From an uncultured Treponema sp. (lineage in GTDB: Bacteria > Spirochaetota > Spirochaetia > Treponematales > Treponemataceae), in NCBI GenBank assembly GCA_946538795.1, contig CAMNGY010000156.1, positions 1-5,048 on the forward strand: a stretch of 5,048 nucleotides of DNA, read 5' to 3'. The notes beneath the pieces were generated by a model. The model saw only the letters and a program-made list of their open reading frames with translations, did not search any database and was not told where the DNA came from. Position 1 is the stretch's first letter. Each line of letters starts with the position of its first letter. Shown here in pieces: positions 1 to 5,048 of the stretch. Made by a program: the position numbers and the translations under genes.

Positions 1-395
1 TGAGCATAAACAGCAACGGTTCCGTGGTCAGGACGGAAGTAACCCGCAGCATGCCCAAGACGAGCAGTCCGCTTTACGATTCCATAAACGCGCTCATCTC
101 AGGGCCTTCCGCCGAAGAAGAGGCGAAAGGCTGCCGGACCCTGGTTTCCACCGGGACACGGCTTCTGGGCGCATCAGTCTCAACCGGAGTAGCCACGCTG
201 AACTTCTCCAGCGAATTTGAATTCAACCAGTACGGCATAGAAGGGACGCGGGGCCAGCTGCAGCAAATCGTATTCACGGCCACCGCTTTCCCCACCGTAG
301 AAAGCGTCCAGTTCCTGGTTGACGGGGAAAAACGCGACTATCTGGGAAGCGAGGGCGTCTGGATAGGCAGCCCCCTGGGACGGAACAACTTCTGA
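1..395 (+). CDS. GerMN-domain protein, C-terminal part (5' end outside window)
   Basis: The reading frame is open from the left edge (first whole codon at 3) to the TGA at 393-395, giving 130 visible residues. The GTG at 24 could be read as a start, but it has no ribosome binding site and the residues before it look like part of the same fold, so I treat the gene as truncated by the window. The visible part matches the GerMN pattern of spore germination protein GerM and of LpqB-like lipoproteins: a segment SPLYDSINALISGPSAEEE, then the strand pair LLGASVSTGVATLNFSSEF, then GQLQQIVFTATAFPTVESVQFLVDGE, and a closing SPLGRNNF. GerMN domains are generally extracytoplasmic and thought to bind a ligand, but their exact role is poorly defined. 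Any signal peptide or lipobox would lie upstream and cannot be seen. The domain assignment is fairly secure; the function is not known. Confidence 0.78.
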   Translation, partial: SINSNGSVVRTEVTRSMPKTSSPLYDSINALISGPSAEEEAKGCRTLVSTGTRLLGASVSTGVATLNFSSEFEFNQYGIEGTRGQLQQIVFTATAFPTVESVQFLVDGEKRDYLGSEGVWIGSPLGRNNF

Positions 396-409
396 CAGGC
401 AGAATGTAA

Positions 410-483
410 GCCCGAAAAAGCAATACAGCCAGGCTTCGTTAACGTCAAAACCGCAAAGAACAGAAAGCAAGGCCCGAAAAAGC
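410..483. repeat. 12-bp exact direct repeat in intergenic gap
   Basis: GCCCGAAAAAGC occurs at 410-421 and again at 472-483, 62 bp start to start, both in the noncoding gap between the GerMN gene and hisD. The second copy lies just upstream of the hisD promoter. A 12-bp identical pair in so short a gap is unlikely by chance. It could be a binding site pair or the trace of a small duplication. I do not recognise the motif. Confidence 0.5.
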
Positions 484-493
484 CCCGCACCTA

Positions 494-522
494 TAGATAT
501 TCCGCCCCGTTTTCGTTATAAT
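494..522 (+). promoter_or_regulatory. Sigma70-type promoter for hisD
   Basis: A perfect -10 hexamer TATAAT lies at 517-522. Exactly 17 bp upstream is TAGATA (494-499), which matches the -35 consensus TTGACA at four of six positions. The expected transcription start is A529 or near it, only about 4 nt before the ATG at 533. The -10 box overlaps the ATG at 521, so a transcript from this promoter could not use that codon. There is no extended -10 TGn. Call made from sequence alone. Confidence 0.6.
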
Positions 523-532
523 GGCCCCAGCT

Positions 533-1915
533 ATGATTAAGATAGAGAGAGCCTGCGACATAGACGCAAGTTTTTACGAGGGGAGGAACTTCGGAGACTC
601 CCTTGATGCGGTGAAAGACGTCCTGAGGGACGTAAAGGCAAACGGCGATGAAGCCCTGCACCGCTACACGGCAAAATTTGACGTGGCCGACCCGGCGGAA
701 TTCGAAATTCCCGGCACAGAGCTAAAAGCGGCCGCAGACAGGATGAAGAAAGAGCGGCCGGATCTGTATGAATCCATCCGCTATTCCCATGAGCTTGCGC
801 TTCGCTTCGCCCTGAAGCAGAAGGAATCCTTCGGCGATTTCGAGACCGAGCTGGAGGAAGGCATCTATACCGGTCAAAAGAACATCCCGGTCGATCGGGC
901 AGGCGTATACGTTCCCGCCGGCCGCTTCCCCTTGGTCTCAACTGTCATAATGACCGTAACGCCGGCTGTTGCCGCCGGAGTAAAAGAAATCATCCTGTGC
1001 ACTCCGCCCCGCGTCCACCCGGACGAGAGGGACAGCGCCAGCCAAAATGGACTGGGCCAGCCAGGCAAGCCCTACTGCGGAGGCAAGGCCTACGCTGACG
1101 AGAACATCATGGCGGCAGCCTACATCTGCGGCGTCACTAAGGCATACGCCCTTGGTGGATCCCAGGCAATCGCCGCACTTGCGTTCGGCACTCGCAGCAT
1201 ACCCAAATCTGACGTAATCGTAGGACCTGGTAACAAATTCGTAGCCGAGGCAAAGAAACTCATCTATGGAACAGCGGGTATAGACATGCTGGCCGGTCCC
1301 ACCGAAGTATTCATCATAGCGGACTCCAGCGCAAATCCGGAATGGGTGGCGGCAGACCTCCTTGCGCAAGCCGAGCACGACATCGTCGCGCAGCCGGTCC
1401 TTGCGACAGCGGACAAAAACCTTGCGCAGGCAGTTGCAAGCGAGATAGACAGACAGCTTGAGGCCCTTGCGACAAAACAGACTGCATCTGCATCCATCGA
1501 AAGCTTTGGCAGGATAATACTGACGAAAGACCTGGATGAGGCGGCAGCCATAGCCAACAGGAAAGCACCTGAGCACCTTGAGCTTGCAATGGCCGACGGG
1601 GCCGAACGCGACAGGATCGCATCGCTCGTACACAACTACGGATCGCTTTTCATAGGCCACAATGCGGCCGAGGTTTTCGGCGACTATGCGGCAGGTCTTA
1701 ACCATACTCTTCCGACCTCCGGCAGCGCGCGTTTCACGGGCGGACTTTCGGTCAGGATGTTCCTGAAGACAGTGACGACTCTCCGTGCGGAACCGGGCAA
1801 GAAAGGATCCTTGGCATCCGCCAGGGCCGCCAGGTGCCTGGGCGAAGCAGAAGGGCTTGTCGCGCACGCCCGGTCGGCGGATCTCCGGCTGAAGGCGTTC
1901 GAAGCAACTAATTGA
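533..1915 (+). CDS. hisD: Histidinol dehydrogenase
   Basis: HisD is the cytosolic zinc enzyme that oxidises L-histidinol to L-histidine in two NAD-dependent steps, ending histidine biosynthesis. Using the start at 533 (460 aa), the four zinc ligands known from the E. coli enzyme are present: Gln279 and His282 in LLAQAEHD, Asp384 in GDYAAGLNH, and His445 in AEGLVAHARS. The catalytic pair Glu347-His348 lies in KAPEHLEL. Other family blocks are GGSQAIAALAFGT, VGPGNKFVAEAKK and IDMLAGPTEV. Length exceeds the usual 430-440 aa because of a roughly 28-residue insertion (nucleotides 1010-1093) after the TPP motif. An in-frame ATG at 521 would add MAPA, but it is embedded in the -10 box and neither ATG has a Shine-Dalgarno sequence, so 533 is preferred. 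No other his genes are in view. hisD leads the downstream def-fmt-PASTA run. Function is very secure; the start is less so. Confidence 0.95.
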   Translation: MIKIERACDIDASFYEGRNFGDSLDAVKDVLRDVKANGDEALHRYTAKFDVADPAEFEIPGTELKAAADRMKKERPDLYESIRYSHELALRFALKQKESFGDFETELEEGIYTGQKNIPVDRAGVYVPAGRFPLVSTVIMTVTPAVAAGVKEIILCTPPRVHPDERDSASQNGLGQPGKPYCGGKAYADENIMAAAYICGVTKAYALGGSQAIAALAFGTRSIPKSDVIVGPGNKFVAEAKKLIYGTAGIDMLAGPTEVFIIADSSANPEWVAADLLAQAEHDIVAQPVLATADKNLAQAVASEIDRQLEALATKQTASASIESFGRIILTKDLDEAAAIANRKAPEHLELAMADGAERDRIASLVHNYGSLFIGHNAAEVFGDYAAGLNHTLPTSGSARFTGGLSVRMFLKTVTTLRAEPGKKGSLASARAARCLGEAEGLVAHARSADLRLKAFEATN

Positions 1916-1926
1916 TTTCTATGAGC

Positions 1927-1932
1927 AAAGGG
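1927..1932 (+). promoter_or_regulatory. Probable ribosome binding site of def
   Basis: AAAGGG lies 10 nt before the def ATG at 1943, inside the 27-nt gap after hisD. The spacing is slightly long and the match modest, but it is the only purine-rich candidate apart from AAAAGA directly at the start. Confidence 0.45.
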
Positions 1933-1942
1933 CATAAAAGAA

Positions 1943-2488
1943 ATGAAGATTTATAAAATCGGGGACGACATACTCAGGCAGAAATGCGAGCCGGTCCAGG
2001 TAAACGAGATAAATGACGAACTTCGCGCGACTATAAGCGAGATGTTCCAGACAATGACGAGCGCTAACGGTGTGGGGCTTGCCGCACCGCAGGTCGGTAT
2101 TGCAAAACGCTTTTTCGTTATGAGGTCTGATGATGAGGTGGACCGTGTCTTCATCAACCCCGAAATAATAAAAACTTCCGGCGACCTGTCGGACTACGAG
2201 GAAGGATGTCTTTCCATTCCCGGCGTCTCCGAGAACATAAAAAGGCCGTCAATGATTTCCGTCACCGCGCTCAACGAAAAGGGCAGGCGCTTCACCATAA
2301 ACGACGCGACCGGCCTCCTTGCCCGCATAATCCAGCATGAGAACGACCATCTGAACGGGATTCTCTACATAGACAGGGGAGATGAAGAATTCAAGAACAA
2401 GACCATAGAAAACTTCAAGAAGAAAGCCGAGCGGGCAGCCCTGAAAGCCGCCAAGAAAGCCTCCAGAAAGGGCCACAAGGAAGGCTGA
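1943..2488 (+). CDS. def: Peptide deformylase
   Basis: Def is a metalloenzyme that removes the N-formyl group from the initiator methionine of newly made proteins. The 181-aa product carries all three family motifs: motif 1 GVGLAAPQ (residues 43-50), motif 2 EGCLS (87-91) and motif 3 HENDH (132-136). Cys89, His132 and His136 are the expected metal ligands and Glu133 the catalytic base. The stretch before motif 3, TGLLARIIQ, and the following LNGILYIDR are also typical. A Lys/Ala-rich tail (about 158-180) follows the catalytic core and may form a charged helix; its role is unknown. The gene starts 27 nt after hisD and ends 3 nt before fmt, so it is very likely cotranscribed and translationally coupled with fmt, its functional partner. 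Length is normal for the family. Confidence 0.97.
   Translation: MKIYKIGDDILRQKCEPVQVNEINDELRATISEMFQTMTSANGVGLAAPQVGIAKRFFVMRSDDEVDRVFINPEIIKTSGDLSDYEEGCLSIPGVSENIKRPSMISVTALNEKGRRFTINDATGLLARIIQHENDHLNGILYIDRGDEEFKNKTIENFKKKAERAALKAAKKASRKGHKEG
2477..2484 (+). promoter_or_regulatory. Ribosome binding site of fmt, inside def
   Basis: AAGGAAGG lies within the last codons of def, 7 nt before the fmt ATG at 2492. It fixes the fmt start and supports translational coupling with def. Confidence 0.75.
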
Positions 2489-2491
2489 CAG

Positions 2492-3505
2492 ATGCTGCGA
2501 GTGCTGTACGGCGGGAGTCCCGCCGCATCCGCAAAGACATTGGAGCTCATCCTTAAGGACAGCGCAATGTCCGCCTCTGTCCCTGCGGAATCATACAAGG
2601 TTGTCGCCGTTCTGACTAACCCCCCGTCCGCAAAGGGAAGGCATAAGGACCTTACCCCAACCGAAGTCGCCCAGTATGCCGAAATCTGGAACAGGGCGAG
2701 GGGTGACGACATAAAAATCCTTACACCAGAACACCTCAAAGAAGAGGCCAGAAACGAGATTTCCGCCATAAAACCGGACATCTTCGTCTGCTTCGCCTAC
2801 GGGCACATACTGGGTCCCAAATTCCTGTCCATGTTCAGGTACGGAGTAGTCAACCTGCATCCATCCCTCCTGCCAAAGTACCGGGGAGCCACGCCGGTAC
2901 CCGCCGCCATACTGAACCAAGATACCGAGACAGGCTTTTCCCTGCAAAAGATGGTGCTGGGAATAGATGAAGGAGACGTCCTCTACGAGGAGCGGATGGG
3001 ACTTACAGGCACGGAGACCGCGGAACTGCTGCTGGGCAAGGCCGCCCTCTTCGGCGGAATAGCCATAACGACCCTGCTCCGCCACGTGGCAAAGGAAGGG
3101 GAACTGCCCCCGTCCAGGCCTCAGGAAGGAGTGCCCAGCTACTGCTCCACCATAAAAAAAGAGGACGGGCGCATAAACTGGAGCAACAGCGCACTCCAGA
3201 TAGACGCGCAGATCAGGGCCTACACGCCCTGGCCGGGATGCTACACCAGCATGAACGGAACGCAACTGAGGATCCTCAAGGCCGCCGCCGCCAGCAAGGT
3301 CGCATCGCAGGACACGTCCATCCCCCAGAACACCGGGGCAGTACCAGGAACCGTGCTGTCCTACTCCAAGCAGAGGGGAATCCTCATCCAAACCGGGGAC
3401 GGAGTCCTGCTGGTAACAGAACTGCAGTGGCAGGCAAAAAAAGCGATGGACTACAAGTCCTTCATGAACGGCACCAGGAACTTCATAGGTTCCGTGCTGG
3501 AATAG
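2492..3505 (+). CDS. fmt: Methionyl-tRNA formyltransferase
   Basis: Fmt transfers the formyl group from 10-formyltetrahydrofolate to initiator Met-tRNA before bacterial translation starts. The 337-aa product has the N-terminal Rossmann-like formyltransferase domain (about 1-205). Its active-site block is NLHPSLLPKYRG (121-132), with Asn121 and His123 catalytic, followed by GIDEGD (157-162), whose Asp159 corresponds to the catalytic aspartate. The C-terminal tRNA-binding domain shows KKEDGRINW (222-230) and IRAYTPWPGCYT (241-252). It is somewhat longer than the E. coli enzyme (315 aa), partly from a loop at about 26-36 and another near 266-284. The strong AAGGAAGG site within def sets the start, 3 nt after the def stop. 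No terminator is seen before the next gene 51 nt downstream. Identification is secure. Confidence 0.97.
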   Translation: MLRVLYGGSPAASAKTLELILKDSAMSASVPAESYKVVAVLTNPPSAKGRHKDLTPTEVAQYAEIWNRARGDDIKILTPEHLKEEARNEISAIKPDIFVCFAYGHILGPKFLSMFRYGVVNLHPSLLPKYRGATPVPAAILNQDTETGFSLQKMVLGIDEGDVLYEERMGLTGTETAELLLGKAALFGGIAITTLLRHVAKEGELPPSRPQEGVPSYCSTIKKEDGRINWSNSALQIDAQIRAYTPWPGCYTSMNGTQLRILKAAAASKVASQDTSIPQNTGAVPGTVLSYSKQRGILIQTGDGVLLVTELQWQAKKAMDYKSFMNGTRNFIGSVLE

Positions 3506-3544
3506 CGGAATATCAACGGACAAGCAGACAACAAAGCAATAGAT

Positions 3545-3549
3545 AAGGA
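3545..3549 (+). promoter_or_regulatory. Ribosome binding site of the PASTA gene
   Basis: AAGGA sits 7 nt before the ATG at 3557, in a 51-nt spacer that is about 53% A (27 of 51) and has only 5 T. Such a leader should be almost unstructured. No terminator hairpin or convincing promoter is visible in it. Confidence 0.65.
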
Positions 3550-3556
3550 AAAAGAT

Positions 3557-4588
3557 ATGGACGAGAAAGACATCCGTAACGACGCTAATGCAAGCGGACA
3601 TAAAGACAACTTTGGAAGCAAGATTGCAGGAAGCCTGAAAAACCAGGTCAACGGCCTTGCCTACGGGGGTGCCCCCCTCTTCTTCACCATGATACTGACA
3701 ATCATTGTCACGGTCGTTGCATGCATCGCAGTTTTCTTTGCCAGCCTGCAAGGCGAGGAGCAGGTCATGGTCCCGGATGTGGTAGGTAAGGATCTGACCA
3801 CCGCCCTGCTGGAAATGCAGCAGAAGGAGCTGTACGCCAAGATACAGCTGCGCTACACTGACGAGGACGATGCCCTGACAATACTGGAGCAGGATCCTGC
3901 GCCAGGGGCCATAGTAAAGGCCTACAGGAGAGTCACGCTGACCGTAAGCCGAGGTCAGGAAGGCAGCGGGCTTGATAACTTGGTAGGAAAGAACTTGGAA
4001 GACGTGCTGCCCAACCTGAAAGTGACCGCAGCGGATCCTGTATACAAAAAAAGCAGCAGCCCCGCCGGGACAATTCTGGCCCAGAACCCCGCTGCCGGAA
4101 GCCCTGTCACCGATTGGACCAAGCTCCAGCTCATCGTGAGCAAAGGTATGGAAGACGATACCGCACAGGTTCCTGACCTGTCGGGGATGAAAGTATCCGA
4201 GACCCTTAAGACAATATCATCATCCAAAGTGATTTTTGACTTTACAAGCCACGAGGCTTTTTCGACAGAAAAGGCCGGGACAGTCACCAGTCAGGACGAA
4301 GCAGGCAAGACCGTAGGTGCCTGGAGCCACGTGAAGGCGGATTTCGCCTTCGCCCCGGCAAAAGAAGGGGACGAAACCTGCACCGGCATAATGACAGCAT
4401 CCATCAGCGAGTACCCGTACCCCGTCCCCATGACGGTCAAGGCCAGCAGCCAGGAAGGGAAAACAACCACCCTGGCCAAGTTCAAGCATGACGGCGGCAA
4501 GATAACGCTCCCCTACTCCGTTGCAAAAGGCAGTACACTGACCTTGTACGCGCTGGACCGGGAAATATACTCAGCTATAGTAAACTAA
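3557..4588 (+). CDS. Membrane-anchored triple-PASTA protein without kinase domain
   Basis: The 343-aa product has a short hydrophilic N-terminus (1-39, with basic residues), one transmembrane segment (about 41-63) and then an extracytoplasmic region. PASTA repeat 1 spans about 69-133 (VPDVVGKDL to VTLTVSRG) and is textbook. Repeat 2 spans about 138-197 (LVGKNLEDV to LQLIVSKG). Repeat 3 spans about 203-267 (VPDLSGMKVSETL onward) and is more diverged. A beta-rich C-terminal part (272-343) matches nothing I can name. PASTA domains are known from bacterial Ser/Thr kinases and high-molecular-weight penicillin-binding proteins, where they bind peptidoglycan fragments. Here there is no kinase, transpeptidase or transglycosylase domain, so a structural or sensing role at the cell wall is inferred only. 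Expected topology is N-in, C-out. The gene follows fmt by 51 nt in the same direction, with a good ribosome binding site, and its stop overlaps that of convergent nrdG. Confidence 0.9.
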   Translation: MDEKDIRNDANASGHKDNFGSKIAGSLKNQVNGLAYGGAPLFFTMILTIIVTVVACIAVFFASLQGEEQVMVPDVVGKDLTTALLEMQQKELYAKIQLRYTDEDDALTILEQDPAPGAIVKAYRRVTLTVSRGQEGSGLDNLVGKNLEDVLPNLKVTAADPVYKKSSSPAGTILAQNPAAGSPVTDWTKLQLIVSKGMEDDTAQVPDLSGMKVSETLKTISSSKVIFDFTSHEAFSTEKAGTVTSQDEAGKTVGAWSHVKADFAFAPAKEGDETCTGIMTASISEYPYPVPMTVKASSQEGKTTTLAKFKHDGGKITLPYSVAKGSTLTLYALDREIYSAIVN

Positions 4589-5048
4589 CCCTGCCAGGGA
4601 CCGATGACTTCACCGCCCTTCAGGCGCAGGATTCTCTGGTTGCGCGATCCGCGGAAGCGCAGGCTTATGTCCTTCTGTTCCGCTATGAAAGGTCCGTCCA
4701 CCAGTACGTCTATGCAGGAAAGCATCCTGTCGGTGAACTCGGTGTGCTTGCGGCCCGTGGAGGGCTTGAGGTCCCTGTCGTATATGTAGCCGGTGAAGCA
4801 CCAGATGTCCTTTTCCGGGTAAGCCTGCCTGACCCGCTCCAGGAAAGGTGCAAGGACAGCCTGGTTCTCTTCCTCGAACGGCTCGCCTCCCAACAAGGAA
4901 AAACCTGCGATGAACGTTTTCCCCAAGGCCGCCAGTATGTGGTCCTCAACATCCTTTGTGAATATACTACCGTAGCAGAAGTTCCATGTCTCTTTCTGAA
5001 AACAGCCCTTGCAACAGTTCCTGCAGCCTGACACGAAGAGGGAAACGC
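4585..5048 (-). CDS. nrdG: Anaerobic ribonucleoside-triphosphate reductase activating protein (N-terminus outside window)
   Basis: NrdG is a radical SAM enzyme that installs the glycyl radical on the anaerobic ribonucleotide reductase NrdD, using S-adenosylmethionine and a [4Fe-4S] cluster. 153 residues are visible; the first whole codon is at 5046-5044. The GTG at 5034-5032 could be taken as a start, but the preceding codons read VSLF, giving the family's VSLFVSGC, so it is an internal valine and about 20 N-terminal residues are missing. The cluster motif CX3CX2C is Cys8, Cys12, Cys15 (visible numbering), with an additional Cys11 inside it. Then come CFQKETW, the SAM-binding GGEP (53-56), KDIWCFTGY, IDVLVDGPF, and the closing RFRGSRNQR. 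The stop (TAG, 4587-4585) overlaps the stop of the PASTA gene. nrdD is the usual neighbour and may lie further right. Identification is secure. Confidence 0.95.
   Translation of the reverse strand, partial: VSLFVSGCRNCCKGCFQKETWNFCYGSIFTKDVEDHILAALGKTFIAGFSLLGGEPFEEENQAVLAPFLERVRQAYPEKDIWCFTGYIYDRDLKPSTGRKHTEFTDRMLSCIDVLVDGPFIAEQKDISLRFRGSRNQRILRLKGGEVIGPWQG

Noticed and set aside
408..436. Terminator-like pairing AAGCC / GGCTT after the GerMN gene
   Set aside because: Only 5 bp of stem with a 19-nt loop and no T-run; too weak for an intrinsic terminator.
521..532. Upstream ATG of hisD giving the N-terminus MAPA
   Set aside because: It shares bases with the TATAAT -10 box and lacks a ribosome binding site; the ATG at 533 fits the promoter and family N-terminus better.
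938..1867. 309-codon open frame on the minus strand, opposite hisD
   Set aside because: Antisense shadow of hisD with Cys/Arg-rich, low-quality translation and no family motif.
1912..1940. Possible internal promoter before def (TTGATT followed by AT-rich sequence)
   Set aside because: No -10 candidate at proper spacing matches more than about four positions, and the start would fall at or inside the def start.
1921..1956. 12-codon mini frame (ATG to TAA) that starts in the hisD-def gap and overlaps the def start in another frame
   Set aside because: It has no ribosome binding site of its own and no recognisable regulatory peptide content; it is probably chance.
2878..2900. 7-bp perfect inverted repeat (GTACCGG / CCGGTAC) with a 9-nt loop
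   Set aside because: It lies within fmt at the conserved KYRG active-site codons, is not followed by a T-run, and is adequately explained by coding constraint.
3665..3677. G5-TG-C6 run near the start of the PASTA gene, possible slippage or phase-variation site
   Set aside because: The frame is intact, the codons encode a plausible YGGAPLF before the membrane segment, and runs of 5-6 are short for phase variation.
2591..3751. 386-codon open frame on the minus strand, opposite fmt and the start of the PASTA gene
   Set aside because: It lies antisense to a clearly identified conserved gene and its translation shows no recognisable domain. Long antisense frames arise from the codon bias of real genes in GC-rich DNA.
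4589..4599. Small hairpin CCCT-loop-AGGG at the PASTA/nrdG junction
   Set aside because: A 4-bp stem is too short; on the minus strand the following bases are only moderately T-rich, so I do not call a terminator.

Overview
The window looks like ordinary chromosomal housekeeping DNA from a bacterium of moderately high GC. Five protein-coding genes nearly fill it, and both outer genes are cut by the window edges. My best guess at the host is a spirochaete of the Treponema type. That rests on a kinase-free, membrane-anchored PASTA protein directly after def-fmt, a GerMN-domain protein outside a sporulation context, and the style of the Fmt and NrdG sequences. This is an inference from remembered family patterns, not a search result. 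Isoleucine is encoded mostly by ATA despite the GC content, in the one gene where I counted it.

Layout, left to right. Positions 1-395 (+) hold the C-terminal part of a GerMN-domain protein. A 120-140 bp gap follows, with a 12-bp exact direct repeat and a good sigma70-type promoter. The -10 box (TATAAT) of that promoter sits 10 nt before an ATG. Positions 533-1915 (+) are hisD, histidinol dehydrogenase, with all zinc and catalytic residues and an unusual 28-residue insertion. Positions 1943-2488 (+) are def (peptide deformylase) and 2492-3505 (+) are fmt (methionyl-tRNA formyltransferase). Positions 3557-4588 (+) encode a single-pass membrane protein with three PASTA repeats and no kinase domain. 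Positions 4585-5048 (-) are nrdG, the anaerobic ribonucleotide reductase activase, convergent with the PASTA gene and overlapping it by 4 nt at the stop codons.

The four genes hisD-def-fmt-PASTA run in one direction with gaps of 27, 3 and 51 nt and no visible terminator between them, so they probably form one transcription unit driven at least partly from the promoter before hisD. def and fmt form a functional pair: Fmt formylates initiator Met-tRNA and Def removes the formyl group from new proteins. hisD (last two steps of histidine synthesis) and the PASTA protein (probably envelope or peptidoglycan related) have no obvious link to that pair. nrdG implies anaerobic deoxyribonucleotide synthesis, with nrdD expected beyond the right edge.

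I found no RNA genes, mobile elements or CRISPR arrays, and no clearly new multi-gene system. The points most worth a second look are the possible leaderless hisD transcript, the HisD insertion with its internal duplication, and the stand-alone PASTA protein with an unassigned C-terminal domain.
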